The position numbers and the translations under genes are program-made. Below are positions 5,135-11,677 of a stretch of 11,756 bases of DNA, in pieces; the stretch's first letter is position 1; every line of letters starts with the position of its first letter. Source of the DNA: Desulfobacterales bacterium (GTDB lineage: Bacteria > Desulfobacterota > Desulfobacteria > Desulfobacterales > 4be13). The DNA is taken from contig JAOZLU010000067.1 of assembly GCA_029934695.1 (NCBI GenBank), positions 1 to 11,756 on the forward strand. Reading direction: 5' to 3'. Below the pieces are notes generated by a model. The model was not told where the DNA came from and ran no database searches. It saw only the letters and a list, made by a program, of their open reading frames with translations.

Positions 5135-5155
5135 AGGCGGAGCCTCGTAACGAGG
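5135..5155. repeat. Copy of a GGCGGAGCCT-AACGAG repeat family
   Basis: The stretch AGGCGGAGCCTCGTAACGAG matches, apart from a few bases, the reverse complement of the repeat after tupA near 11678-11700 (TGGCGGAGCCTGGGAACGAG). GAGGCGGAGCCTC is itself a palindrome. Two distant copies in one window point to a dispersed repeat family. Confidence 0.6.
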
Positions 5156-5164
5156 GACATAATT

Positions 5165-5887
5165 TCAGGAAAGAAAGAGATATTTTACCAATGTACAGAC
5201 ATATCTGAACCAGACTTTCTTCAGGCTGATTTTGGAATATCCGGCCATCCGTTTGTGTTCATGGGACGGAACCTCCCCCATGCGAAACCCTTTTTTCAGG
5301 GTCTTGATGATCATCTCCTGTTCAATGGTGGTAATATTCTCTTTCAGATCCAACTGTCTGATCACATCCGCTCTGATCGCCCTGAATCCGTTCTGGCTCT
5401 CACTCAGCCGGACCTTGAATTTCCAATTGATGCAGGCTGTGATAAAAGAACTTCCCATCAGACGGAAACATTCGTCAAAACCGCCGTGCAGTTCACTTGA
5501 GCCGCCGATCAGGCGGGAGCCTGAGACATGATCCGCCTCGTTTCTGAGTATGGGCTCCACCAGTTTCGGAATATCTTCAGGGTCATGGGAACCGTCCGCA
5601 TCAATAAAGACGATAATATCTCCTGAGACATGCTTTGTTGAATGGCGCAGGGCTTCCCCCTTGCCTTTTTTATGGTCAAGAACAACTTTGACTGCCAGAC
5701 CTTCTGCAATCTCACGGGTCCGGTCACAGGAATGACCATCCACCACAATAACCTCGTCTGCATAAGGAATGCATCCTTCAATAATACGGGCAACGGTCTT
5801 TTCCTCGTTCACAGTCGGAATAACGACGGAGATTGAGAATTTCGGATGTTTGACGTATGAATTTGATTTTTCTTCAGAATTAGGCAT
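5165..5887 (-). CDS. Family 2 glycosyltransferase, dolichol-phosphate mannosyltransferase-like
   Basis: The 240-residue protein has a single GT-A domain: SISVVIPTVNEEKTVARIIE (about 18-37), the nucleotide-sugar turn DEVIVVDGHSCDRT (44-57), KGKGEALRHS, and the metal-binding D96-A-D98-G-S-H-D-P. These are hallmarks of DPM1-like GT2 enzymes that move a sugar from a nucleotide sugar to a polyprenyl phosphate. There are no predicted transmembrane segments at the end, so it is the short, soluble form; KYLFLS closes the chain. I chose ATG 5887: AGGA lies a few bases upstream and the domain starts soon after. The frame runs on to 6121 but only through the inverted-repeat element. Role (cell-envelope glycan or lipid-linked sugar) is inferred from the family. 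Confidence 0.88.
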   Translation of the reverse strand: MPNSEEKSNSYVKHPKFSISVVIPTVNEEKTVARIIEGCIPYADEVIVVDGHSCDRTREIAEGLAVKVVLDHKKGKGEALRHSTKHVSGDIIVFIDADGSHDPEDIPKLVEPILRNEADHVSGSRLIGGSSELHGGFDECFRLMGSSFITACINWKFKVRLSESQNGFRAIRADVIRQLDLKENITTIEQEMIIKTLKKGFRMGEVPSHEHKRMAGYSKISLKKVWFRYVCTLVKYLFLS

Positions 5888-5894
5888 GATGTTC

Positions 5895-6045
5895 CTGGTT
5901 CTAACGGATTTTGTGGTTGCATAAGACTGATTCCTGCAAACCGCAGATGAACGCAGATGCTCCCGCACAGGCCGTATGTGTTCATCTGCGTTTGTCTGCG
6001 GTTGTCTGCGGTTCATATCGGAACCACAAAAACCATTAGAACCAG
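5895..6045. repeat. 151-bp nested palindromic element upstream of the GT2 gene
   Basis: Outer arms 5895-5918 and 6022-6045 are reverse complements with two mismatches (CTGGTTCTAA ... TTAGAACCAG). Inner arms 5939-5959 and 5983-6003, of the CCGCAGATGAACGCAGATG type, pair with two mismatches; a further TCTGCGGTT copy follows the right inner arm. The element ends eight bases from the GT2 start codon, so it makes up the likely leader. The CGCAGATG motif recurs as a dispersed intergenic repeat in many bacteria, from general knowledge. It fills half of the 300-bp gap between 5888 and 6190; the rest holds no convincing gene. Confidence 0.85.
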
Positions 6046-6165
6046 TGATGTTCAACCTGTAAGAAGTTTGCAATGAACTCAGCATCCTGTACATCGCGGA
6101 TGAGTTTCCGGAGCTGCTCACGGATGCCGCCTTCCGGAGAAGATGGCAGGAATCATGAGCCTCCG

Positions 6166-6187
6166 GTCCCTGAGCCTGTCGAAGGGG
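6166..6187. repeat. CCTGAGCCTGTCGAAGG repeat
   Basis: The block GTCCCTGAGCCTGTCGAAGG with its flanks is a familiar dispersed intergenic repeat of many bacterial genomes; CCCT and AGGG can close a short hairpin. It ends three bases from the chalcone isomerase-like stop codon, so it may mark or affect that gene's 3' end. Confidence 0.6.
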
Positions 6188-6190
6188 AAG

Positions 6191-6754
6191 TTATTCACCA
6201 AGCATCCCTTTTCTAAGTCCTTTATCCGCGGGTTTTTCGCCCAGCCATATTGCAAAGACAGCCTTTTTGAAATCAAGTCCTTTTATGACACCCATCAGCT
6301 TTTCTTTTATATGAACACTGATGCCCTGGCCCGGGACGTAAATAATGTCGTAAATATCGCCTTTCTTTGCTTCTTCTTTGAAAAAGGAATTGAATGTGTC
6401 TATTTTCTCCTTGACCGGGGCAATATTTCCGCCGGTTCCATTCTCAAATCCCTCATTCCATGCGGCGATCAGTTTCTTGGAGGAAACGCCGTCATAGATA
6501 AAGTGCATCCTGATTGCCATTGGCTCGTCTGCCGCAATAACTTTCTTGGGGTCTTTATTTTTTTGCACCAGATACAGGCCGCCCGCATACACTTTAATGA
6601 AAAGTTTTTTTCTCAATCCCGCACCGTTCAGAAGCAGACTGCTCTTGCCTGCTGCCAGGGAATCGGGCAGGCTGACCCCGCCGATATCCTTTGCCATTGC
6701 CAGAGATGCCATTACGAGAACAGCCACGGTCATAACAAATATTTTTTTGATCAT
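6191..6754 (-). CDS. Secreted chalcone isomerase-like protein
   Basis: The 187-residue product begins with a clear signal peptide (KK, then IFVMTVAVLVMASLAMA, cleavage near residue 22), so it is exported to the periplasm. The mature part fits the bacterial chalcone-isomerase-like family (Chalcone_3): DIGGVSLPDSL, NGAGLRKKLFIKVYAGGLYL, MHFIYDGVSSKKLIAAWNEG and YVPGQGISVHIKEKLMG, closing with AIWLGEKPAD. Bacterial members share the fold of plant chalcone isomerase and fatty-acid-binding relatives, but their ligand is mostly unknown. ATG 6754 is chosen because AGGAG lies six bases before it and the signal peptide starts there. It lies 107 bases after the rubrerythrin-like gene, with a palindromic repeat between, so co-transcription is possible but not evident. 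Confidence 0.85.
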   Translation of the reverse strand: MIKKIFVMTVAVLVMASLAMAKDIGGVSLPDSLAAGKSSLLLNGAGLRKKLFIKVYAGGLYLVQKNKDPKKVIAADEPMAIRMHFIYDGVSSKKLIAAWNEGFENGTGGNIAPVKEKIDTFNSFFKEEAKKGDIYDIIYVPGQGISVHIKEKLMGVIKGLDFKKAVFAIWLGEKPADKGLRKGMLGE

Positions 6755-6790
6755 CGTACACTCCTTTCTCAGTCCTCCAGCTCCTGCCGG

Positions 6791-6838
6791 ATTGGCAAAT
6801 CCCGCCGGCTCGGATTTGCGAATCCGAGTCGAGCCGGG
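6791..6838. repeat. GC-rich hairpin repeat between rubrerythrin and chalcone isomerase genes
   Basis: CTCGGATT (6809-6816) and AATCCGAG (6821-6828) pair perfectly around TGCG, with GGC and GCC further out; GGATTGGCAAATCCC just before (about 6789-6803) is a second, related palindrome. It shares the GATTGGCAAAT-like motif with the repeat cluster at 8853-8915. Confidence 0.6.
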
Positions 6839-6860
6839 GACAAATTTAAGATTTGTTGTA

Positions 6861-7328
6861 TCAGTCCCCCATCTTTGCCATGTAGTCATCATACATGGTT
6901 TCAAGGGAAAGTTTATGTTTCGCCTCTTCCTGGCAGAGGACTTTGAAGAGCTTTTTGGCATCCTCACCCTCAGCTTTATCCAAAAAATCATTGTAAAGCT
7001 TCAGGGCTTTTTCCTCCCGCTTCATTGCAATCATCAGCAGTTCATTGTATCCCATCCCTTTTTTGTACTCAGGGTCAGCAACATAATCGCTGCGCTTCAT
7101 GTCCGGAATCCATTTGAGTTTATACTCAGCCACGCTTTTGTCAATGCCTTCGGTTTCCAGTTTCTCAAGCATTGCCTGATGTTTCCGTTCTTCCTGAGCA
7201 AATTCTTTAAACATCTCCTTGGAACCGGACAGGGCCTCCTCCTTGCTTACCATATCATAAAAATCAGCGGCCTCTTTTTTCTTTTCAATGGCAAAACCAA
7301 TGGCAGCCTTCAGACTTTCAAACTCCAT
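6861..7328 (-). CDS. Rubrerythrin-like ferritin-family protein without rubredoxin domain
   Basis: The 155-residue protein has two helix pairs of the rubrerythrin type: EKKKEAADFYDMVS and EFAQEERKHQAML in the first half, KREEKALKLYNDFL and VLCQEEAKHKLSLE in the second. The E-x-x-H pairs (E47-H50 and E135-H138) and E105/E106 are proper diiron ligands. Relatives reduce peroxide or store iron in anaerobes. There is no C-terminal rubredoxin CxxC domain. One oddity: the glutamate expected seven residues before the FY tyrosine (as E20 in Desulfovibrio rubrerythrin) is lysine 17 here, so one metal site may be weak. AAAGGAGAG lies directly upstream of ATG 7328. Confidence 0.85.
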   Translation of the reverse strand: MEFESLKAAIGFAIEKKKEAADFYDMVSKEEALSGSKEMFKEFAQEERKHQAMLEKLETEGIDKSVAEYKLKWIPDMKRSDYVADPEYKKGMGYNELLMIAMKREEKALKLYNDFLDKAEGEDAKKLFKVLCQEEAKHKLSLETMYDDYMAKMGD

Positions 7329-7442
7329 TTTTCTCTCCTTTATAATTTATTAATTCGATCTTTCAATATTCCTGACAGTCAGTCAGAAGCCACAGTGAAA
7401 AGCAATTCTGGGCATCCTTCATTTGTCAGTTCACACTTTATT

Positions 7443-7506
7443 GCAGAACAATTTTACTGTAAAACAATTTTGCAGATTGTTTGCTTGTTTGCCGCAGAAC
7501 AATTTT
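7443..7506. repeat. GCAGAACAATTTT repeats
   Basis: GCAGAACAATTTT is found exactly at 7443-7455 and 7494-7506, with a shorter AAACAATTTTGCAG copy at about 7462-7475 between them. It lies 115-180 bases upstream of the rubrerythrin-like start, in the region where a promoter or operator would be. Confidence 0.6.
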
Positions 7507-7640
7507 CATCTCAGTAGCAGTTGGAGTACAACCGAGATTTTCTCTTAACTCATAATAAGGATTCACGCAAAAATAACTTCACATTCTTTGGGAGTTTGAC
7601 AAATTATTTATGAGTGATTCCCGTACCTTTTTTTTGTGCC

Positions 7641-7748
7641 CTCTGTGCCTCTCTGTGGGATATCGGCGTGACATGCTGAAAATTGCAGCCTCCCCTGAAT
7701 CCGCTATAATCAGAAAATATGCAACTCTGTGAACAGTGTTCCTCTGTG
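7641..7748. repeat. CTCTGTG dispersed-type repeats
   Basis: CTCTGTG occurs at 7641, 7651, 7725 and 7742, in the context of tcCTCTGTGatTCCTTTGTGaC. Read on the other strand this is the CACAGAG(G) type of dispersed repeat seen between genes in many bacteria. Confidence 0.5.
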
Positions 7749-7788
7749 ATTCCTTTGTGACTCTCTGCGTTTTTTCGGACTGAGTTAT

Positions 7789-8403
7789 TCACCGGGTTGC
7801 AATCACCACGCCGGTGCCGATCATAACTGTTCCGGCACTTCGGTTAAGATTTCGGACTGCACGACGGCTTGTAAACAAGCGACGGGAGCGGGCCGCAAAA
7901 TAGGCATAAGCTCCAAGCACCCCGGTCGGCACCAGAGCGATCATGCCGATGACAATGACTATGTCAAGAGATGTCAGACAGGTGAGATCCATGAAGTTCG
8001 GCAAAAAACCGACGTAGAAAATGATTACTTTTGGGTTGCCGAGAGTTATAAAAAGACCGGCCAGAAATCTCTGCCTGACGCTGCGCTTTCCAAGTTTCTG
8101 TTCAGTGTCTGCCAGAACAGGCTTTGCCGTCCACATTTTCCAGCCCATCCAGATCAGGTATGCGCCTCCCGCAAGTTTGACAATGAAAAAAAACTCTCCC
8201 AATACAAAGACAAACGCTGACAATCCGAAAACAGCCAGCAGCAGAAACAGGATATCTCCGAACACAATGCCTGCGATAACATCAAGCGACGGACGAAAGC
8301 CTGAGGAAATTGCCTGGGCAACCGATGCAAAAACCCCGGGCCCGGGAGTGGCCGCCAGAATCAGCATTGCCAGAGATAAGGTTATTATGGATTCAATCGT
8401 CAT
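7789..8403 (-). CDS. LysE/RhtB-family exporter
   Basis: The 204-residue membrane protein fits the LysE/RhtB/ArgO family, which exports amino acids and related compounds by proton-coupled transport. Signature parts are the first helix with LAATPGPGVFASVAQAISSG (A-x-x-PGP motif, about 17-36), the loop and helix KLAGGAYLIWMGWKMW, and the GNPKVIIFYVGFLP block after a basic cytoplasmic loop. About six transmembrane segments are visible. I chose ATG 8403, since GAGGAA lies seven bases before it; upstream the frame runs into a broken PAS domain that is not part of this gene. The substrate cannot be told from sequence. Confidence 0.88.
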   Translation of the reverse strand: MTIESIITLSLAMLILAATPGPGVFASVAQAISSGFRPSLDVIAGIVFGDILFLLLAVFGLSAFVFVLGEFFFIVKLAGGAYLIWMGWKMWTAKPVLADTEQKLGKRSVRQRFLAGLFITLGNPKVIIFYVGFLPNFMDLTCLTSLDIVIVIGMIALVPTGVLGAYAYFAARSRRLFTSRRAVRNLNRSAGTVMIGTGVVIATR

Positions 8404-8544
8404 AAATAGTTCCTCAAAAGTGAAAAGTTGAAAGTAAAAAGTTTCCCAAAATGAAGATAAACCCGGCTTTTCCCTAATGAACAACTCCTTTGTCTGCGGA
8501 AAAAAGCCGGGTATCTTTCCCGTATTTCCTAATATGTCCTGCAG

Positions 8545-8824
8545 ATTTTCAAAAATACCCAGTTCAAAAACAGTTCTGCCCAAAGCCTCTTTTTCAGGAT
8601 AACCGAATATCGCAGCAAACGCTTCATTCACCTGAATCAGACGGCTGTCTTCCAGCCGGATGATGATAATTGAGTCAGGAGCGGCTTCCAAAGTGTGCCG
8701 ATATCGCTCCTCACTGGCATGAACCTCCTCTCTCAACTGCTGGAACCACTTCTTCGAGGATGATATTCAGGATATGATCCAGACTGTCGAGAGAGGTAAT
8801 TCGCTTGGTGACTTCTTTCAGGCG
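8545..8824 (-). pseudogene. Frameshifted remnant of a GAF/PAS sensor protein
   Basis: Two minus-strand frames each carry a piece of a sensor kinase-like protein. The first (8824 down to about 8740) reads RLKEVTKRITSLDSLDHIL then NIILEEVV, the usual opening helix of a GAF domain. The second (from about 8745 to 8545) reads QQLREEVHASEERYRHTLEA then APDSIIIIRLEDSRLIQVNEAF and GYPEKEALGRTV, most of a PAS domain. The frame changes near 8740 and the GAF body is missing; the PAS core stops near ELGIFEN, and no histidine kinase follows. It looks dead, left by deletion between gdhA and the LysE-family gene. Neither piece has its own ribosome binding site. Confidence 0.75.
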
Positions 8825-8852
8825 CATAAACAATCCCAGGCGAGCATCGATT

Positions 8853-8881
8853 GCCGGACGGGGTTGCAAACCCCGTCCGGC
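8853..8881. repeat. Perfect 29-bp palindrome with 13-bp arms
   Basis: GCCGGACGGGGTT (8853-8865), loop GCA, then AACCCCGTCCGGC (8869-8881) pair without a mismatch. A partial copy, GCGGACGGGGTTGCA, starts at about 8894, and AATCCCAGGCG(A/G)GCAT flanks the pair on both sides (about 8832 and 8916). It is a REP-like intergenic element. It lies 60 bases past gdhA's stop codon and might stabilise the gdhA mRNA end; there is no U-tract for classic termination. Confidence 0.9.
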
Positions 8882-8942
8882 ATCCACAACATTGCGGACG
8901 GGGTTGCATTTGCCAATCCCAGGCGGGCATTCAAACCGCGCT

Positions 8943-10292
8943 CTACACCAGGCCCTGATCCAGCATGGCATTTACCACTTTCACAAAACCGGCAATGTTG
9001 GCGCCTGCCATATAATTTCCGGCATGTCCGTATTCCTCAGCAGCATTCAGACAAGTCTGATGGATGCTTTTCATGATCATCATCAGACGGCTATTCACTT
9101 CTTCCCGGGGCCAACTGAGGCGCATGCTGTTCTGGGCCATTTCCAGACCGGATACTGCCACACCGCCGGCATTGGCTGCTTTGCCCGGAGCATACAAGAT
9201 TTTTTTATCCAGAAAAATGTCAATGGCTTCCGGAGTGGAGGGCATGTTTGCTCCCTCGCAGACAACGTAAACGCCGTTGCTGATCAGATTGGAGGCATCT
9301 TTTTTCCAGACTTCATTTTCTGTGGCACTGGGGAAAGCACAGTCGGCATTGTGATTCCACAGGGGGTTGTGATCTGAAGCGGCATCTGTCTGAGTGTAAA
9401 CCGCGCCGGGATATTTGTCAACATAGTCTTTCATTCTGCCCCGGCGGATATTTTTGAGATGTTTCACAAATTCCAGTTTGTCCCTGTCTATGCCTTCCTC
9501 ATCATAAATATAGCCGGAAGAATCAGAAAGGGTGATCACTTTGGCCCCCAGTTCGATGAGTTTTTCCGTGGTGAACTGAGCCACGTTTCCGGAGCCGGAC
9601 ACCAGGCAGGTTTTTCCCTCAAGGGTCTCATTCCGGGTAGCTAGCATCTCAGATGCAAAATAGACAGAGCCGTACCCGGTTGCTTCCGGCCGGATCAGAC
9701 TTCCACCCCAAGCCAGGCTTTTACCGGTCAGTACCCCGGTGAATTCGTTGCGTAACCTCTTGTACATGCCGAAAAGATACCCGATTTCCCTGGCCCCCAC
9801 CCCGATATCTCCCGCAGGCACGTCCGTATTCGGGCCGATGTGGCGCGAAAGTTCAGTCATAAAACTTTGACAAAAGCGCATGACCTCATCATCGGATTTG
9901 CCTTTGGGGTCAAAGTCGGACCCGCCCTTGCCGCCGCCCATGGGCAAGGTGGTCAGGGCATTTTTGAAGACCTGCTCATAAGCCAAAAATTTGAGGATGC
10001 TCAGATTCACCGAGGGATGGAAACGCAGACCGCCCTTGTACGGGCCGATGGCACTGTTCATTTCGATTCTGAATCCGCGGTTGACATGCACCTGTCCCTG
10101 ATCGTCCATCCAGGGAACCCGGAACATGATCACCCGTTCGGGTTCCGTGACTCTTTCCAGAATAGCCGTCTGGCGGTATTCGGGATGGCGGTCCAGAACT
10201 GGCTGAACAGTCCCCATGACCTCCTGCACAGCCTGATGAAATTCCTTTTGTTCCGGGTCTCTGGCCTTGATGAGTTCCAAAATGTCTGACAT
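8943..10292 (-). CDS. gdhA: NADP-specific glutamate dehydrogenase
   Basis: This 449-residue enzyme makes glutamate from 2-oxoglutarate and ammonium with NADPH, in the cytoplasm, as a hexamer. Length and sequence fit the E. coli GdhA class. Visible parts are the substrate block RIEMNSAIGPYKGGLRFHP, the catalytic LPMGGGKGGSDFDPKGKS (lysine near 122), VPAGDIGVG with the catalytic aspartate near 162, GKSLAWGGSLIRPEATGYG, the Rossmann GSGNVA at 233-238, and the end block CEGANMP and APGKAANAGGVAVSGLEM. The residue after the second strand is serine (TLSDSSG), as in NADP-users. AAAGGAGG lies just before ATG 10292. A 9-codon ORF and inverted repeats lie upstream, so it may be regulated through its leader. 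It diverges from tupA. Confidence 0.97.
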   Translation of the reverse strand: MSDILELIKARDPEQKEFHQAVQEVMGTVQPVLDRHPEYRQTAILERVTEPERVIMFRVPWMDDQGQVHVNRGFRIEMNSAIGPYKGGLRFHPSVNLSILKFLAYEQVFKNALTTLPMGGGKGGSDFDPKGKSDDEVMRFCQSFMTELSRHIGPNTDVPAGDIGVGAREIGYLFGMYKRLRNEFTGVLTGKSLAWGGSLIRPEATGYGSVYFASEMLATRNETLEGKTCLVSGSGNVAQFTTEKLIELGAKVITLSDSSGYIYDEEGIDRDKLEFVKHLKNIRRGRMKDYVDKYPGAVYTQTDAASDHNPLWNHNADCAFPSATENEVWKKDASNLISNGVYVVCEGANMPSTPEAIDIFLDKKILYAPGKAANAGGVAVSGLEMAQNSMRLSWPREEVNSRLMMIMKSIHQTCLNAAEEYGHAGNYMAGANIAGFVKVVNAMLDQGLV

Positions 10293-10339
10293 GGATAACC
10301 TCCTTTTGCAGTTTGTTTTTTTAAGAAATAAAACTTGAT

Positions 10340-10368
10340 GTTTGAAACGTAAATTTGAACTTTCAAAC
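10340..10368. promoter_or_regulatory. Inverted repeat upstream of gdhA, operator candidate
   Basis: GTTTGAAA (10340-10347) and TTTCAAAC (10361-10368) are exact reverse complements with a 13-base spacer, about 50 bases before the gdhA start. Arm and spacer lengths suit a dimeric regulator, but a leader hairpin is equally possible. Confidence 0.4.
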
Positions 10369-10383
10369 GCAGGACAGAAACTG

Positions 10384-10413
10384 TCAGAATACCTCCGGGT
10401 GACTTTTCAACAT
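10384..10413 (-). CDS. Possible 9-codon leader ORF upstream of gdhA
   Basis: ATG 10413 opens MLKSHPEVF and stops at TGA 10384-10386. A perfect Shine-Dalgarno AAGGAGGA lies nine bases before it. The ORF ends 91 bases upstream of gdhA on the same strand, so it may be translated as a leader or be a relic of a lost start. No repeated codon points to classic attenuation. Confidence 0.3.
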   Translation of the reverse strand: MLKSHPEVF

Positions 10414-10431
10414 GACAATCTGTCCTCCTTT

Positions 10432-10463
10432 ATAATTTTGATTATTTATAATAATAAAATTAT
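10432..10463. promoter_or_regulatory. AT-rich inverted repeat
   Basis: ATAATTTT (10432-10439) and AAAATTAT (10456-10463) pair around the core ATTATTTATAATAAT, itself partly palindromic. It could be a gdhA promoter or operator region; in such AT-rich DNA a chance palindrome is possible. Confidence 0.3.
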
Positions 10464-10556
10464 TTGCCAGACAGGATAACGCATCAGATTTAATTCGTCA
10501 AGGTTTTTCTCTTTCTGATTCCGAGTGTGCGGAAAGCAAACACTTTTTTGCGGAAA

Positions 10557-10577
10557 ATCCTTTAAAATTAAAAGGAT
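10557..10577. promoter_or_regulatory. ATCCTTT-N7-AAAGGAT inverted repeat
   Basis: ATCCTTT (10557-10563) and AAAGGAT (10571-10577) are exact reverse complements, 54 bases upstream of the tupA -35 hexamer. The position fits a regulator site for tupA; the protein is unknown. Confidence 0.35.
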
Positions 10578-10630
10578 GAATCAGTCATTACAAATTATCT
10601 TATTAAATTCATTCTGTGAACAGAAAATAT

Positions 10631-10659
10631 TTGACATTTTCTTATTGTTTCAATATTAA
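10631..10659 (+). promoter_or_regulatory. Sigma-70-like promoter for tupA
   Basis: A perfect -35 TTGACA (10631-10636), a 17-base AT-rich spacer and TATTAA (10654-10659, four of six matches to the -10 consensus) predict a start near 10666. This leaves a leader of about 157 bases before the tupA ATG, which holds the palindromic element. Confidence 0.6.
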
Positions 10660-10678
10660 GGAACGAAATATTTCAGGA

Positions 10679-10780
10679 CGGAGTGCAAAAATGCAGTGGA
10701 GCGAAGCGGAACGGAATTTTTGCGCTACCAAGAACACAAAAAATTCCGTTCCACACGTTCCGCTCCATTTTTGCATTCCG
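10679..10780. repeat. 102-bp palindromic element in the tupA leader
   Basis: CGGAGTGCAAAAATG (10679-10693) pairs with CATTTTTGCATTCCG (10766-10780) with one mismatch. GGAACGGAATTTTT (10708-10721) pairs with AAAAATTCCGTTCC further in, and GGAGCG (10698-10703) can pair with CGCTCC (10761-10766). The whole unit can fold as one long hairpin in the predicted tupA mRNA leader. It looks like a small non-autonomous intergenic repeat; no ORF is inside. Confidence 0.85.
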
Positions 10781-10822
10781 AATTTTATAGCCATTAAAAA
10801 AGAGAGGAGAAAAGAAAGTTGT

Positions 10823-11647
10823 ATGAAATTTGTTAAAATTTTTTTTGTTATGACAATCTTGACAACCCTGAGTGCTTTTGCTGCTTTTGCAGAAAAACCG
10901 ACCCTGATGATGGCGACGACCACAAGCACGGATAACACCGGCCTGCTGGATTACCTTGCGCCCCATTTCCAAAAAGCAACCGGAATCGAACTGCGATGGA
11001 CGGCCACAGGAACCGGCAAGGCCCTGAAACTGGGAGAAAGCTGTGATGTGGATGTGCTGATGGTTCACGCACCGGCTGCGGAAAAGAAATATGTGGCTGA
11101 CGGATTCGGCGTAAACCGCCGGGAGATTATGTACAATGATTTCGTCATCATCGGTCTGGAAGCTGATCCCGCAGGTCTGAAAGGGAAAAGCGTAAATGAC
11201 GCACTGAATACTGTCAGAAGCAGGAAAGCGGTCTTTGTCAGCCGGGGAGACAACTCCGGAACCAACAAAAAGGAAATTTTTCTCTGGAAGAGTGCGGGCC
11301 TGCCTGTCCCGGAAAAGGAATCATGGTATGTCCAGACCGGCCAGGGGATGCTTGCCTCTGTCAGAATCGCGGCGGAACGCGGCGGATACATAATGACGGA
11401 CAGGGGAACATATATCAAATATGAGGCAAATATGAAGGGTAAGCCTCTGCTGAAAATTCTGGTGGAAGGAGAAACGACTCTGAATAATCAGTACAGCGTC
11501 ATTACCATCAACCCGAAACATTGCCCCAAGGCAAAATACGATTTGGCAGAAAAATTTTCCGCATGGGTGACCGGCCCCGGGGCACAACAACTGATCAGGG
11601 ACTTCAAACTTCTTGATAAGCCGCTCTTCACGCCGAATGCAAAATAA
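10823..11647 (+). CDS. tupA: Tungstate-binding periplasmic protein of a TupABC-type ABC transporter
   Basis: This 274-residue protein starts with a signal peptide (KFVKIFFVMTILTTLSAFAA, cleavage near AFA-EK at 23/24). The mature part matches TupA-type solute-binding proteins: MMATTTSTDNTGLLDYL (T32-T-T-S35 anion loop), TATGTGKALKLGESCDVDVL, YNDFVIIG, the second anion loop SRGDNSGTNKKE (140-151), WYVQTGQGM and TDRGTY, closing with NPKHCPKAKYDLAEKF. TupA binds tungstate, used for tungsten enzymes such as formate dehydrogenases and aldehyde oxidoreductases. ATG 10823 is chosen because the signal peptide begins there; GGAG and GAAAG lie upstream. The frame extends further back only through the repeat. 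A molybdate or other oxoanion ligand cannot be excluded. No permease or ATPase gene is visible before the window ends. Confidence 0.9.
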   Translation: MKFVKIFFVMTILTTLSAFAAFAEKPTLMMATTTSTDNTGLLDYLAPHFQKATGIELRWTATGTGKALKLGESCDVDVLMVHAPAAEKKYVADGFGVNRREIMYNDFVIIGLEADPAGLKGKSVNDALNTVRSRKAVFVSRGDNSGTNKKEIFLWKSAGLPVPEKESWYVQTGQGMLASVRIAAERGGYIMTDRGTYIKYEANMKGKPLLKILVEGETTLNNQYSVITINPKHCPKAKYDLAEKFSAWVTGPGAQQLIRDFKLLDKPLFTPNAK

Positions 11648-11677
11648 GAATAACTCAGTATCAAAGGCTTCCGCCTC

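Larger units (their letters stand above)
7329..7788. other. Gene-free stretch with two short-repeat groups
   Basis: No convincing gene lies here. The minus frame at 7604-7792 is a product of the CTCTGTG repeats. The stretch holds AACAATTTT repeats (7443-7506) on the rubrerythrin side, where its promoter is expected, and CTCTGTG repeats (7641-7748) toward the LysE-family gene's stop codon. Confidence 0.65.
10293..10822. promoter_or_regulatory. Divergent AT-rich control region of gdhA and tupA
   Basis: No full gene lies in this 530-bp gap. It holds, in order, inverted repeats at 10340-10368 and 10432-10463, a 9-codon leader ORF, an inverted repeat at 10557-10577, a sigma-70-like tupA promoter and a 102-bp palindromic element. 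Confidence 0.7.

Noticed and set aside
5888..6121. N-terminal extension of the GT2 frame to 6121
   Set aside because: The added residues are encoded by the nested inverted repeat, and ATG 5887 has its own Shine-Dalgarno and fits the family start.
6036..6152. Minus-strand frame REQLRKLIRDVQDAEFIANF, protein-like
   Set aside because: Only 38 residues between two stops, the second stop lying in the palindromic element; no start codon, no family match. It may be a gene scrap broken by the repeat.
7604..7792. 62-residue minus-strand frame
   Set aside because: Its sequence is produced by the CTCTGTG-type repeats and has no ribosome binding site.
8404..8736. PAS-LysE fusion protein read from one long frame
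   Set aside because: The PAS piece and the exporter share a frame by chance; a 47-residue non-homologous stretch joins them, and ATG 8403 has a clear Shine-Dalgarno.
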